Assembly (NCBI GenBank): GCA_965250105.1
Contig: OZ252290.1
Location: forward strand, 2,170,001 to 2,234,000
Direction of reading: 5' to 3'
DNA length: 64,000 bases
Source of the DNA: JBCBSK01 sp965250105
Lineage (GTDB): Bacteria > Pseudomonadota > Alphaproteobacteria > Rhizobiales > Tepidamorphaceae
Part shown: one piece after another, positions 36,101 to 44,303 of the stretch
Position numbering within the stretch: position 1 is the stretch's first letter
Layout of the letters: each line of letters starts with the position of its first letter
Translations under genes and position numbers: made by a program
The notes under the pieces: generated by a model
Databases searched by the model: none
Told to the model about the DNA's origin: nothing
What the model saw: only the letters and a program-made list of their open reading frames with translations

Positions 36101-38048
36101 GGCGGTCAAGCGCCATTTCCGCGAAATGGACACCGACATCCAGACGGCGCCCTTCACCGTCGCCGGCTGCGGCGACATGTCGGGCGATGTCTTCGGCAAT
36201 GGCATGCTGCTGTCCAAGACGATCCGTCTAATCGCCGCCTTCGACCATCGCGACATCTTCATAGATCCCAATCCGGATCCGGCCGACAGCGCCGCCCAAT
36301 GGGCCGAGCGCAAGCGGCTCTCCGATATGGGCCGGTCGAGCTGGCAGGATTACGACCGGTCGCTGATCTCGCCCGGCGGCGGAGTGTTCTCGCGGCGCGA
36401 CAAGCGCATCAGCCTGACGCCGGAGATCAAGGCGGCGCTCGACATTACCGAGGACGCGCTGACCCCGAGCGCGCTGATCCAGGCCATCCTCAAGGCGCGT
36501 GTCGACCTGATGTGGTTCGGCGGCATCGGCACCTATATCCGGGCGACCGGCGAAACCGACGACGATGTCGGCGACCGCGCCAATGACGTGTTGCGCATCA
36601 CCGCCTCCGAGGTGCGCGCCAAGGTCATCGGCGAAGGCGCCAATCTCGGCCTGACCCAGCTCGCGCGCATCGAGTTCTCGCGCCATGGCGGACGGGTCAA
36701 TTCCGACGCCATCGACAATTCGGCCGGCGTCAACACCTCCGACGTGGAGGTCAACATCAAGATCGCGCTCGGCAGCGTGGTGCGCGGCGGCGATCTGGCG
36801 CTGCCCGAGCGCAATGATCTCCTCGCCGAGATGACCGACAATGTCGCCGATCTCGTCCTGCGCAACAACTATCTGCAGACCCTGTCGCTGTCGCTGTCGG
36901 AGCGGCGCGGAGCGGACGATTCGGGCTTCGCCATTCGCCTGATGCAGGATCTCGAACAGATCGGCGCGCTCGACCGCGATGTCGAGGATCTACCGCCCGA
37001 TGCCGACATCCTCGAACGCCAGGCGCATCAGACCGGCCTGACCCGACCGGAACTGGCCGTCTTGCTCGCCTACGCCAAGATCGACCTCTATCACGGCCTC
37101 CTCGCCAGCGACATTCCCGACGACGCCTATTTCGGGCGCGAGGTCATGCGCTATTTCCCCGAACATCTGAAGGAGCGCTATTCCGACGCGATCCACGGTC
37201 ATCGGCTGCGGCGCGAGATCATCTCGACGATGTTGTCGAATTCGATGATCAATCGCGGCGGGCCGACCTTCATGACGCGCATCAGCGAGGAAACCGGCGC
37301 CGCCGTGCCGGAGATCGCCACGGCCTTCGCGTTGGCTCGCGACACCTTCCGGATGACCGAACTCAACGGCGCCATCGACGCGCTCGACAACAAGATCTCC
37401 GGCACCCTGCATCTCCAGCTCTATGCCGAAGTGCAGGATCTCCTGGTACACTCGGTCGCCTGGTATTTGTCGAACCGCAAGACCGGCCTCGAACTCACCG
37501 ACGAGATCGGCCATTACCGCCACGCCTTCCACGAATTGGGACCCGCCTTCCACGAGATGATGTCCGAGGAGGCGCAGGCCGAAATGGCGACCCGCAAGGC
37601 GAGCCTGATCGATCAGGGCGTGCCTGACAGCCTGTCCGGTGTCATCGCCGGCCTGCCGTCGGCATCGCATTTTCCCGACATCGTCAAGGTGTCGGACCAG
37701 ACCGGCGCGGCGCTCCTCGATGTCGCCGACAGCTTCTTCACCGTTCAGGCGCGTTTCGAGCTCGACGCCTTCCGCAAGGCGGCCAAGACGATCGACGTCG
37801 TCGACACCTATGACCGGATCGCGCTCAACCGGACGCTCGGCAATCTGGCGATGGCCGAGCGCGGCATCACGACCGATCTGCTGGCCACCGGCAAGACCGG
37901 GGATGCGGCGATGGCCGATTGGGAGGCGGGTCTCGGGGGTGCCGCCGAGCGCACGCGGGAAACGCTGGCCGAGATGGTCGATTCCGGTCTCAGCCTTGCC
38001 AAGCTGACGGTCGGTGCCGCCATGCTGCACGATCTGGTGCGATCATAG
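33183..38048 (+). CDS. gdhB: NAD-specific glutamate dehydrogenase, large 180-kDa type
   Basis: This enzyme deaminates glutamate to 2-oxoglutarate with NAD, mainly in catabolism. The 1,621-residue protein matches the length of the large GDH type: an N-terminal regulatory part with ACT-like folds (ECVNDNMPFLLDSVLAELAE), a helical region (FARYHHAFPPAYQDTYSGAE), the catalytic core around residues 790-1200 (FGHIARGGLRWSDRPQDFRT, PVGAKGGFVPKR, GCGDMSGDVFGNGML, VIGEGANLGLTQLAR) and a long C-terminal helical tail. AAGGGGAGG precedes the start. It is complete with no frameshift. An inverted repeat lies in its leader; an MFS gene follows 11 bases later. Confidence 0.96.
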   Translation: MLQLDEDRRKRLIEQAVAALPSDNEADLLADYTRILFAYGAQEDLEAYSPADLAAIAADSFAFSRERLAGVHKLRVVNPDPEMSGSARADVTVIECVNDNMPFLLDSVLAELAEIGVDIKLVLHPIEAVARDAAGMRIALFEEADEAGKGALEESVIHIHIARIDSDLRRKELHGALDRVFLDVRRCVDDWTAMRDRLNAAIDDYRTTPPPIAEEEISEAIAFLEWIADDNFILLGMRNYAFVGTDADGRLERVEDSNGAGLGLLRDPEVKVLRRGREFVTYTPELREFLMLPVPLIVTKANVKSTVHRRAHLDYIGAKTFDTTGKLVGELRIVGLFTAGAYNRSVKSIPLLRRKAALTMEQSGYDHDSHSGRLLLNVLEQFPRDELIQIDQDTLTDWAQEIMLLSERPRIRVLARADRFDRFVSVLVFVPRDRYNTASRIAIGDYLAKEFHGRVSAFYPSYPEGSLARVHFIIGRYEGETPEPSRAVLEARVGDLVRTWDDGLEDALSAEFGPLKGGEIFARYHHAFPPAYQDTYSGAETLSDIRRIEMLDEFRRIAIEVYRPKWDMGRDTRFALKVFHLGHSIPLSERVPILENMGLRVINERSHRLDRRLADGNSERISIHDMTLERADGQSVDLDEIGQRLEAGFMAVILGNAENDGFNALLVHGGLGWRDIAVLRTYARYLRQARIPYSQDYLWEALNRNGAIAALMVDLFHTRFTPATQEADARQTAEEDVAGKVLAALADVPSLDDDRIIRRFLNAIRATLRTNYFQLDSHGQPRGAIAVKIHSADIDELPLPRPYAEIFVYSPRVEGVHLRFGHIARGGLRWSDRPQDFRTEVLGLVKAQQVKNAVIVPVGAKGGFVPKRLKPGWTRDEVQEEGIASYKLFVSSLLDLTDNLDGDAVILPSNVVRHDGDDPYLVVAADKGTATFSDIANAISDARGFWLSDAFASGGSAGYDHKKMGITARGAWEAVKRHFREMDTDIQTAPFTVAGCGDMSGDVFGNGMLLSKTIRLIAAFDHRDIFIDPNPDPADSAAQWAERKRLSDMGRSSWQDYDRSLISPGGGVFSRRDKRISLTPEIKAALDITEDALTPSALIQAILKARVDLMWFGGIGTYIRATGETDDDVGDRANDVLRITASEVRAKVIGEGANLGLTQLARIEFSRHGGRVNSDAIDNSAGVNTSDVEVNIKIALGSVVRGGDLALPERNDLLAEMTDNVADLVLRNNYLQTLSLSLSERRGADDSGFAIRLMQDLEQIGALDRDVEDLPPDADILERQAHQTGLTRPELAVLLAYAKIDLYHGLLASDIPDDAYFGREVMRYFPEHLKERYSDAIHGHRLRREIISTMLSNSMINRGGPTFMTRISEETGAAVPEIATAFALARDTFRMTELNGAIDALDNKISGTLHLQLYAEVQDLLVHSVAWYLSNRKTGLELTDEIGHYRHAFHELGPAFHEMMSEEAQAEMATRKASLIDQGVPDSLSGVIAGLPSASHFPDIVKVSDQTGAALLDVADSFFTVQARFELDAFRKAAKTIDVVDTYDRIALNRTLGNLAMAERGITTDLLATGKTGDAAMADWEAGLGGAAERTRETLAEMVDSGLSLAKLTVGAAMLHDLVRS

Positions 38049-38059
38049 GTTCTGACCGG

Positions 38060-39415
38060 GTGACGGCCGAATCGGGGGCGCCGCGCGCGCGGCGCGCCTG
38101 GGTTTTCTTCGATTTCGCCCAGCAGCCCTTCCATACGCTGGTCACCACCTTCGTCTTCGGCCCCTATTTCGCCGCCCATGTCGCGGCCACGCCGGCCGAG
38201 GGTCAGGCGATGTGGGGCTATGCGGTCGCGGCGGCCGGCGCGGTGGTGGCCCTCGGCGCGCCCGTCCTCGGCGCCGTCGCCGATGCCGGGGGGCGCTTCA
38301 AGCTGTGGATCGCGGCGCTCTCAGTCGTCTTCGTGCTCGGCTGCTGCGCGCTCTGGCTGGCCGTGCCTGGCCCCGCCGCGCCGATCCTTCTGGTGCTCGT
38401 CGCCTATGCCGCGGCCTCGGCGGCGGCCGAACTCAAGATCGCGCTGACCAACGCCATGATGCCGGGCCTCGCCGCGCCCGGCGCCATCGGTCGGTTGTCG
38501 GGCACCGGATGGGGTTTCGGCTATACCGGTGGGTTGATCAGCCTCGCCATCATGCTGGTCTTCTTCGTCGCCGATCCGGTGACGGGCCGGACGCTGGCCG
38601 GGTTCGCGCCGGTCTTCGGCCTCGATGCCCAGAGCCACGAGGGCGACCGGCTGGCCGGGCCCTATACCGCGCTATGGTATCTCGTCTTCGTGCTGCCGCT
38701 GTTTCTCTTCGTGCCGGATGCGCCAGGGCGCGGCTCGCTCCGTGGTGCCGTAACGGCCGGGTTCGGGCGGCTGTGGCAAAGCCTGAAGCGCTTGCCCGGG
38801 CGTGGCGTGGTGTTCCGCTTCCTCATCGCCCGCATGCTCTATCAGGACGGGCTGAACGCGCTGTTCGCCTTTGGTGGCATCTATGCGGCGGGCACGTTCG
38901 GCTGGTCGACGGTCGAACTCGGTATCTTCGGCATCGCGATCACGCTGACCGCGACGCTCGGCGCCTTTGCCGGCGGGCCCGCCGATGACCGGTTCGGTCC
39001 GCGCGCCGTCCTGCTTACCGCCCTGACGCTGCTGCTGGTCGCTGGCGCGCTCATCCTGTCGATCGACCGGACGCATGTCTTCTGGTTCCTGCCGGCGGCA
39101 TCCGGCGGCGAGGGCCTGTTCGCCGGCACTGGCGAAAAGCTCTATCTCGGCCTTGCCCTGGTGCTCGGCGCGTTGCTCGGGCCGATCCAGGCGGCGAGCC
39201 GCAGCTATCTGGCGCGCATGGCCGGGCCCGAGGAGCGCGGCGAATTGTTCGGCCTCTACGCCTTCACCGGCAAGGCGACGGCTTTCGCCGCCCCGCTCGC
39301 CGTCGGTATCGCCACGGCGGTTACCGACAGCCAGCGCATCGGCATCGCCATGGTGCTGGTTTTCATCCTCGCCGGCCTGGCGCTTCTGACGACGGTGCGC
39401 GCGGCGGAGCGCTGA
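38060..39415 (+). CDS. MFS transporter of the UMF1/Atg22-like family
   Basis: This 451-residue inner-membrane protein has about twelve transmembrane segments and the UMF1-family opening WVFFDFAQQPFHTLVTTFVF, followed by APVLGAVADAGGRFK (the MFS loop 2-3 motif) and GTGWGFGYTGGLISL, with RMLYQDGLNALFAFGGIYA (one stretch) in the second half. The substrate is unknown; fungal Atg22 exports amino acids from the vacuole. The likely start is the GTG at 38060, 11 bases after the glutamate dehydrogenase stop, so the two are probably co-transcribed. Confidence 0.88.
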   Translation: MTAESGAPRARRAWVFFDFAQQPFHTLVTTFVFGPYFAAHVAATPAEGQAMWGYAVAAAGAVVALGAPVLGAVADAGGRFKLWIAALSVVFVLGCCALWLAVPGPAAPILLVLVAYAAASAAAELKIALTNAMMPGLAAPGAIGRLSGTGWGFGYTGGLISLAIMLVFFVADPVTGRTLAGFAPVFGLDAQSHEGDRLAGPYTALWYLVFVLPLFLFVPDAPGRGSLRGAVTAGFGRLWQSLKRLPGRGVVFRFLIARMLYQDGLNALFAFGGIYAAGTFGWSTVELGIFGIAITLTATLGAFAGGPADDRFGPRAVLLTALTLLLVAGALILSIDRTHVFWFLPAASGGEGLFAGTGEKLYLGLALVLGALLGPIQAASRSYLARMAGPEERGELFGLYAFTGKATAFAAPLAVGIATAVTDSQRIGIAMVLVFILAGLALLTTVRAAER

Positions 39416-39426
39416 CCTCTTGGGCC

Positions 39427-39744
39427 CTATTCCACCGTGACCGAGGTGCCCGATGCCGAGACCATGAGCATGGATCCGTCGCCCACGGTCTCATAGTCGA
39501 GATCGACGCCGATAACCGCATTGCCGCCACGGGCCGCCGCTTCGGTGGCCATTTCCTGGACCGCCGTGTCGCGGGCTTCCTTGAGCACTTTTTCATAGGC
39601 GCCGGCACGGCCGCCGACGATGTCGCGGATCGACGCGAAGAGATCGCGGAACACATTGGCGCCGAGAATGGCCTCGCCGGTGACGAGGCCATGATAGGCG
39701 GTGATCTTGCGGCCTTCGACCGCCGGTGTCGTCGTGATGATCAT
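39427..39744 (-). CDS. YbjQ/UPF0145-family protein
   Basis: The 105-residue protein is a complete YbjQ-family member: MIITTTPAVEGRKITAYHGL, VTGEAILGANVFRDLFASIR, a helix with YEKVLKEARDTAVQEM, and GGNAVIGVDLDYETVGDGSM. The family forms pentamers and is called a putative heavy-metal-binding domain on structural grounds only. It is convergent with the MFS gene, whose stop is 11 bases away. Confidence 0.92.
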   Translation of the reverse strand: MIITTTPAVEGRKITAYHGLVTGEAILGANVFRDLFASIRDIVGGRAGAYEKVLKEARDTAVQEMATEAAARGGNAVIGVDLDYETVGDGSMLMVSASGTSVTVE

Positions 39745-39774
39745 CTGTCCCGCTCCAAATCCTGATGTCGAAAG

Positions 39775-40662
39775 CTAACCCGCGTCCCGCAGCCGGGACA
39801 GGAAATCCTCGAAATGCGCATGCGCCTCGGCGGCCCTGTCGGGATCGTAGCGGAACACCGGATGATCGTCCGGCGTGTCGGCCTCGTCGAAGGCGTGGGT
39901 CGCGCCGTCGAAGACGATCACCTCGGTGGCGACGCCGTCTTGTGACAGCCGCTCGAAGGCGGCCAGACAGTCTTCCTCGGGCGCCAGCGCGTCGTCGGTG
40001 ACCAGAAGCGCCGTCGCGGGAACCGCGCGCAGCCAGCCCTGCGCGGCCGTGCGGGCCGGAAAGCTGCAATAGGGATAGACCAGAAACGCCTCGCGCACGC
40101 CGTCCCACAACGCCGCCGAGCCGTCGCGAAGCGTGAACGGGCGGTTCGACACCATGTCGAAGCTGAGCGCGTCCATGATGGTCCAGCCGCCATGGCTCCA
40201 GCCGGTCAACCCGATCCGGTCCGCATCGAGCCGCGGGTCCTGGCCGATCATATCGAGCGCGGCAATGACATCGCCGGCGCGTTCGGCGCCGCGCAGCGCC
40301 CGGCCGCTACAGATCGCGGCCACCGCCGCGTCATAATCGAAGCCGCGCGGGGTGAAGCTGTCGACGATCATGACCGCGACGCCGTTATCGAGCGCCAGAT
40401 CGCGATAGGTCTCGGTAACGGGCTTCGGCGCGCCGTTCGCCTGGTAGAGGCCGGCGCAGCCGGGAAACAAGACGACCACCGGAACCGGGGTCGTGACGCC
40501 CGGCGGCACATGAACCTCGACCGTCGGCGCGAGAAAGGCGGACAGGTCGGCGACCGAGCGTTTCGGCACGAACCAGCCGTTCAAGAGCCCGTGCAGCCCG
40601 ATGGCCACCACCGCGCCGAGCGCGAACAGGACGATGACCGCGATCTTCAAGACGTTGCGCAT
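39775..40662 (-). CDS. Membrane-anchored dienelactone hydrolase-type alpha/beta hydrolase
   Basis: The 295-residue protein starts with a hydrophobic segment (about residues 5-27) that is a signal anchor or uncleaved signal, then an alpha/beta hydrolase fold: VVVLFPGCAGLYQAN (oxyanion region), the nucleophile elbow GWSHGGW, LLVTDDALAPEEDC with the acid residue, and GATHAFDE with the catalytic histidine. Family members cut ester and lactone bonds; here the periplasmic side is likely. The start lies 31 bases before the purH stop, so it is probably the distal gene of a purH transcript. Confidence 0.85.
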   Translation of the reverse strand: MRNVLKIAVIVLFALGAVVAIGLHGLLNGWFVPKRSVADLSAFLAPTVEVHVPPGVTTPVPVVVLFPGCAGLYQANGAPKPVTETYRDLALDNGVAVMIVDSFTPRGFDYDAAVAAICSGRALRGAERAGDVIAALDMIGQDPRLDADRIGLTGWSHGGWTIMDALSFDMVSNRPFTLRDGSAALWDGVREAFLVYPYCSFPARTAAQGWLRAVPATALLVTDDALAPEEDCLAAFERLSQDGVATEVIVFDGATHAFDEADTPDDHPVFRYDPDRAAEAHAHFEDFLSRLRDAG

Positions 40663-40694
40663 GGCGCGATCCTGTCGGGAGGTGCTTTCGTGGC

Positions 40695-42290
40695 CTAATG
40701 CCGGAAATGACGCATGCCGGTGACCACCATGGCAAGCCCGCGCGCGTCGGCCGCCGCGATGACCTCGTCGTCGCGTAGCGCGCCGCCGGGCTGGATGATC
40801 GCGGTGGCGCCGGCGTCGGCGGCCGCGATCAGCCCGTCGGCGAAGGGGAAGAAGGCATCCGACGCGACGACGGAGCCGCGCGTCCTCGGTTCGGTCCAGC
40901 CGGCGGCCTCGGCCGCGTCCCGCGCCTTGCGCGCGGCGATCCGGGTCGAATCGATGCGGCTCATCTGGCCGGCGCCGATGCCGGCCGTGACGCCGTCCCG
41001 GGCATAGACGATGGCGTTCGATTTCACATGTTTGGCGACCCGCCAGGCGAACAGGAGATCGGCCAGTTCGTCCTCGCTGGGCGCGCGCTTGGTCACGACA
41101 CGGAGATCGTCGGCCGATACCGTTCCGCCGTCATGGGTCTGGACCAGGAGACCGCCCGCGACGCTGCGAATGTCGTGCCGGGTGCCGTCGGGCGCGGGCA
41201 ACTCGCCGACCAGCAGGAGCCGCAAATTCTTCTTCTCGGCGAAGACCGCGCGCGCCGCGTCGTCGGCGCCGGGCGCGACCACGACCTCGGTGAAGATCTC
41301 GGTGATCCTGCGCGCCGCCGCGCCGTCGAGTGGCCGGTTCGATGCGACGATGCCGCCGAAGGCCGAGACGGGATCGCAGGCGAGCGCCTTGTCATACGCG
41401 TCGGCGACCGTCGCGCCGAGCGCGACGCCGCAGGGATTGGCGTGTTTGACGATGACGACGGCCGCGTGATCCCGGGTGTCGAATTCCGCCACCGCGGCGA
41501 GGGCTGCATCCGTATCGTTGATGTTGTTGAAGCTGAGTTCCTTGCCCTGGAGCTGGTCGGCGCCGGCGAGGCCAGCCGCCATGGCCGCGTGATCGGCCGT
41601 GCCGAGGCGGTAGAAGGCGGCCGACTGATGCGGGTTTTCGCCATAGCGGAGATCGGCGGACTTGCGCGCCGACAGGACGAGCGTCTCGGGTAGAAGCGCC
41701 GTGTTCCGGCCTGCGAACCAGGCCGCGATGGCGGCGTCATAGGCCGCCGTCTGGGCGAAGGCCTTGCCGGCGAGCTCGCGGCGCAGGGAGAGCGGCACGC
41801 CGCCCGAGGTCATCGCCTCGAGAACGCGCGGATAGTCGGCGGGATCGACCAGCACCGTGACATGGTCGTGGTTCTTGGCCGCCGCGCGGATCATGGCGGG
41901 GCCGCCGATATCGATCATCTCGACGATCTCGGCGTCGTCGTCGCTGCGCGCCACGGTGGCCTCGAACGGGTAGAGATTGACCGCCAGAAGGTCGATGCCG
42001 GCGATATCGTGGGCGCGCATCGCCTCGGCATGGTCGGCCATATCGCGACGCGCCAGAAGGCCGCCATGGATCTTCGGATGCAGGGTCTTGACCCGGCCGT
42101 CCATGATCTCGGGAAAGCCGGTGATGTCGGACACTTCCGCGACCTGGAGGCCCGCGTCCCTGAACACCCTGGCCGTGCCGCCGGTCGAGATCAGGTCGCA
42201 GCCCTGGCCCGTGAGCGCGCCGGCGAAATCGACGATGCCGGTCTTGTCCCAGACGGAGATCAGGGCACGGCGGATCGGTCGGTCGGTCAT
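40695..42290 (-). CDS. purH: Bifunctional AICAR formyltransferase / IMP cyclohydrolase
   Basis: PurH carries out the last two steps of IMP synthesis. The 531-residue protein has the N-terminal IMP cyclohydrolase domain (LISVWDKTGIVDFA, LISTGGTARVFRDAG, EIMDGRVKTLHPKIHGGLLA in parts) and the C-terminal transformylase domain with LRYGENPHQSAAFY, FNNINDTDAALA, VIVKHANPCGVA (Lys-His) and a terminal IIQPGGALRDDEVIAAAD. It is complete. GGAG precedes the start. Located with heparinase, RsmB and htpX genes as in rhizobia. Confidence 0.97.
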   Translation of the reverse strand: MTDRPIRRALISVWDKTGIVDFAGALTGQGCDLISTGGTARVFRDAGLQVAEVSDITGFPEIMDGRVKTLHPKIHGGLLARRDMADHAEAMRAHDIAGIDLLAVNLYPFEATVARSDDDAEIVEMIDIGGPAMIRAAAKNHDHVTVLVDPADYPRVLEAMTSGGVPLSLRRELAGKAFAQTAAYDAAIAAWFAGRNTALLPETLVLSARKSADLRYGENPHQSAAFYRLGTADHAAMAAGLAGADQLQGKELSFNNINDTDAALAAVAEFDTRDHAAVVIVKHANPCGVALGATVADAYDKALACDPVSAFGGIVASNRPLDGAAARRITEIFTEVVVAPGADDAARAVFAEKKNLRLLLVGELPAPDGTRHDIRSVAGGLLVQTHDGGTVSADDLRVVTKRAPSEDELADLLFAWRVAKHVKSNAIVYARDGVTAGIGAGQMSRIDSTRIAARKARDAAEAAGWTEPRTRGSVVASDAFFPFADGLIAAADAGATAIIQPGGALRDDEVIAAADARGLAMVVTGMRHFRH

Positions 42291-42455
42291 GAGGCACTCC
42301 GGTCGGCACAGCGGGCAGGATCGCCGTCAGCAATAAAGCGGGATGGGGGGAAGGGGAAACCGGTTTTCCACCTTAGCGCGGCCTAAGCTGTCAGAATCGG
42401 CGATCAAGCGCTGCTGCGTCGCGTCGCGCGTCCGGCCTGTCGTGCCGGCTTGGCC

Positions 42456-44210
42456 TCAGAACGGCAGCAGGAAGCTCTCGCCGTCGCTGTCGAGCGGCGG
42501 ATCCTCGCCCGGTCCGGCGGCCGCGAGCGTCAGCCGCCAGGTGATCGGCGCGTCCATCACGCAGGTGCCGTAGAGGACGATCTGCTCGGTCTGGCGGGGC
42601 CCGTTCAGGGCCGACAGGTAGACGCTTTCCTCGATCGCGATGGCAGCGCCGGCGGCGTCGAAGATCCAGCTTTCGCCGCTTCTGGCCAGGACGACGCGGC
42701 CAGGATTGCGGCTCTCGCTCAGGCTGACGCCGGGGGCGAGATGGAAGCGGATCGCGAAGGCAGTGTCCTGCGGCCGGCTGGCGGTCCTGGCGGCCTGGAA
42801 CACGTCCTCGCCGTCGAGCCGCGTGCCGTCCGGGCTGAGCCGCAGCCGGCGCCGATGGACGATGTTGAAGGTTTCGGCATAGCCGTCATGGCTGGCATCG
42901 AAGCCGGCCCCGTTCGGCGTGTCCTCGCGGGTCACGTCGACCGTCCTCGGTCCGGCGACGATGACGCGGCCGAGTTTCGCGCTCGCCCAGCCGGGCCCGG
43001 CGAAGCGCGCCGAGGACGTGTCGTTCAGCACCGCGGTCGAATGGGCCGCCGTCGAGCGGGCGGCGCGCTCCCAGGTCGCCGCACCGCGCACCGGCGTGCC
43101 GCAATTGGTGATCAGGCGCCCGGTCGCCGTGGACAGCTCGAAGGACAGCGTGCCGGCATGGGCGTGGGCGCTGGCCGGCAGCGGCGGCGGCTTGCCGGTA
43201 TCGGCGACGACGACCGTCTGCCCCGAGGCGAGGCGCTGAAAGCCCGATGGCACCGCATTGCCGATCGGTTCGCCCCGGGTCTCGTCATAGGCCAGCAGGG
43301 CGGCGAGGACATCCGGCCGCGTCACGCCCATGCCATTGAAATGAGCCAGCGTGCCGTCGGTATGGCGGAAGAAGCGCAGCATCGGCAGCATGCGGTCGAT
43401 GGCCTTGGAGAGTTCGGCCGGCACCGTCATGTCGCGGGCGATATAGCATTGCCGGAGCGGCAGAAGATCGAGCAATAGCTCGACGATCGTGCCCGGATTG
43501 CGCCCGACATGTCCGCCGTCGAGCAGGATCTGTTTCGACAGTTCCTCTTCGAGCCAGCGCGAGGCGCGCCGGAGTTGCAGGCCCCAGCCCTGGAAGGTCA
43601 GCCCGGCATAGGCCAGCGCGATGGTGCAGGTCAGCCTGACGGCCGGGTCGGACACATTGTGCGACATCGCCTGCAGATAGCGTGTCTGCTGGGTCAGCGA
43701 GCGCAGGACCCGGCGGAAGAATGTGCGGTCGGCGCCGGTCAGGATCAGCGGCGAATGGCTCAGCCAGGAGATGATGCGTCGCGCGGTGATCCGAGCCTGC
43801 CAGGCGTCGCGCCGGTAATTGCCATAGGTGGCCAGCCAGTCGGCGACGAGCGTGCGGGCCAGGGCGCGGGCGGTTTCGTTGTCGCTGGCGCGCAGATGGC
43901 GCAGCCAGGTGAAGCCGTGCAGCGCTTCGAAGAAGGCGTTCGACGGCGCCGGCGCCTCGAAGGGCGAGCGACCCGCCGTTTCGAGCAATTGTCCGGCGAG
44001 CAGGAAGCGGCCGGCATAGATGTCGGGCGTCAGGGCCGGGTCGGGTGTTCTGAGGTCGGGTGGCGCCAGCAGAAGCCGCTGGGTGCCCTTCAGCCCCCAG
44101 CGCCAGCGCGTGGCATGGCTCGCCTGCAGTCGGGCCGCGAGGTCGCGGAACACCGAAGCCGTGAGCGCCGTGCTCAGCCGCAGCCTGTCGAGTGTCGATG
44201 CGCTGGCCAT
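42456..44210 (-). CDS. Heparinase II/III family protein
   Basis: The 584-residue protein has the N-terminal alpha-helical toroid of the family (FTWLRHLRASDNETARALAR, RILSW-like RRIISWLSHSPLIL, MSHNVSDPAVRL) and the C-terminal heparinase II/III beta domain (HAHAGTLSFELSTATGRLIT, SHDGYAETFNIVHRRRL). It lacks a signal peptide. The family includes polysaccharide lyases, but members in this position (beside purH and RsmB in rhizobia) have no demonstrated substrate. The conserved order suggests a housekeeping envelope role rather than heparin use. Confidence 0.88.
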   Translation of the reverse strand: MASASTLDRLRLSTALTASVFRDLAARLQASHATRWRWGLKGTQRLLLAPPDLRTPDPALTPDIYAGRFLLAGQLLETAGRSPFEAPAPSNAFFEALHGFTWLRHLRASDNETARALARTLVADWLATYGNYRRDAWQARITARRIISWLSHSPLILTGADRTFFRRVLRSLTQQTRYLQAMSHNVSDPAVRLTCTIALAYAGLTFQGWGLQLRRASRWLEEELSKQILLDGGHVGRNPGTIVELLLDLLPLRQCYIARDMTVPAELSKAIDRMLPMLRFFRHTDGTLAHFNGMGVTRPDVLAALLAYDETRGEPIGNAVPSGFQRLASGQTVVVADTGKPPPLPASAHAHAGTLSFELSTATGRLITNCGTPVRGAATWERAARSTAAHSTAVLNDTSSARFAGPGWASAKLGRVIVAGPRTVDVTREDTPNGAGFDASHDGYAETFNIVHRRRLRLSPDGTRLDGEDVFQAARTASRPQDTAFAIRFHLAPGVSLSESRNPGRVVLARSGESWIFDAAGAAIAIEESVYLSALNGPRQTEQIVLYGTCVMDAPITWRLTLAAAGPGEDPPLDSDGESFLLPF

Positions 44211-44303
44211 GGGGTGCCGCTGTGTTTGCCGGGCGCAGCATGGGGCGTTTCGCCCGGACGCGCCAGTGAGCGTTAATTTTTGGTTGCGCCGGTTGATAAA
44301 AGC

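Noticed and set aside
44273..44283. TTAA-N7-TTGC ahead of the heparinase gene as a CtrA box
   Set aside because: Two mismatches in the second half; expected often by chance.
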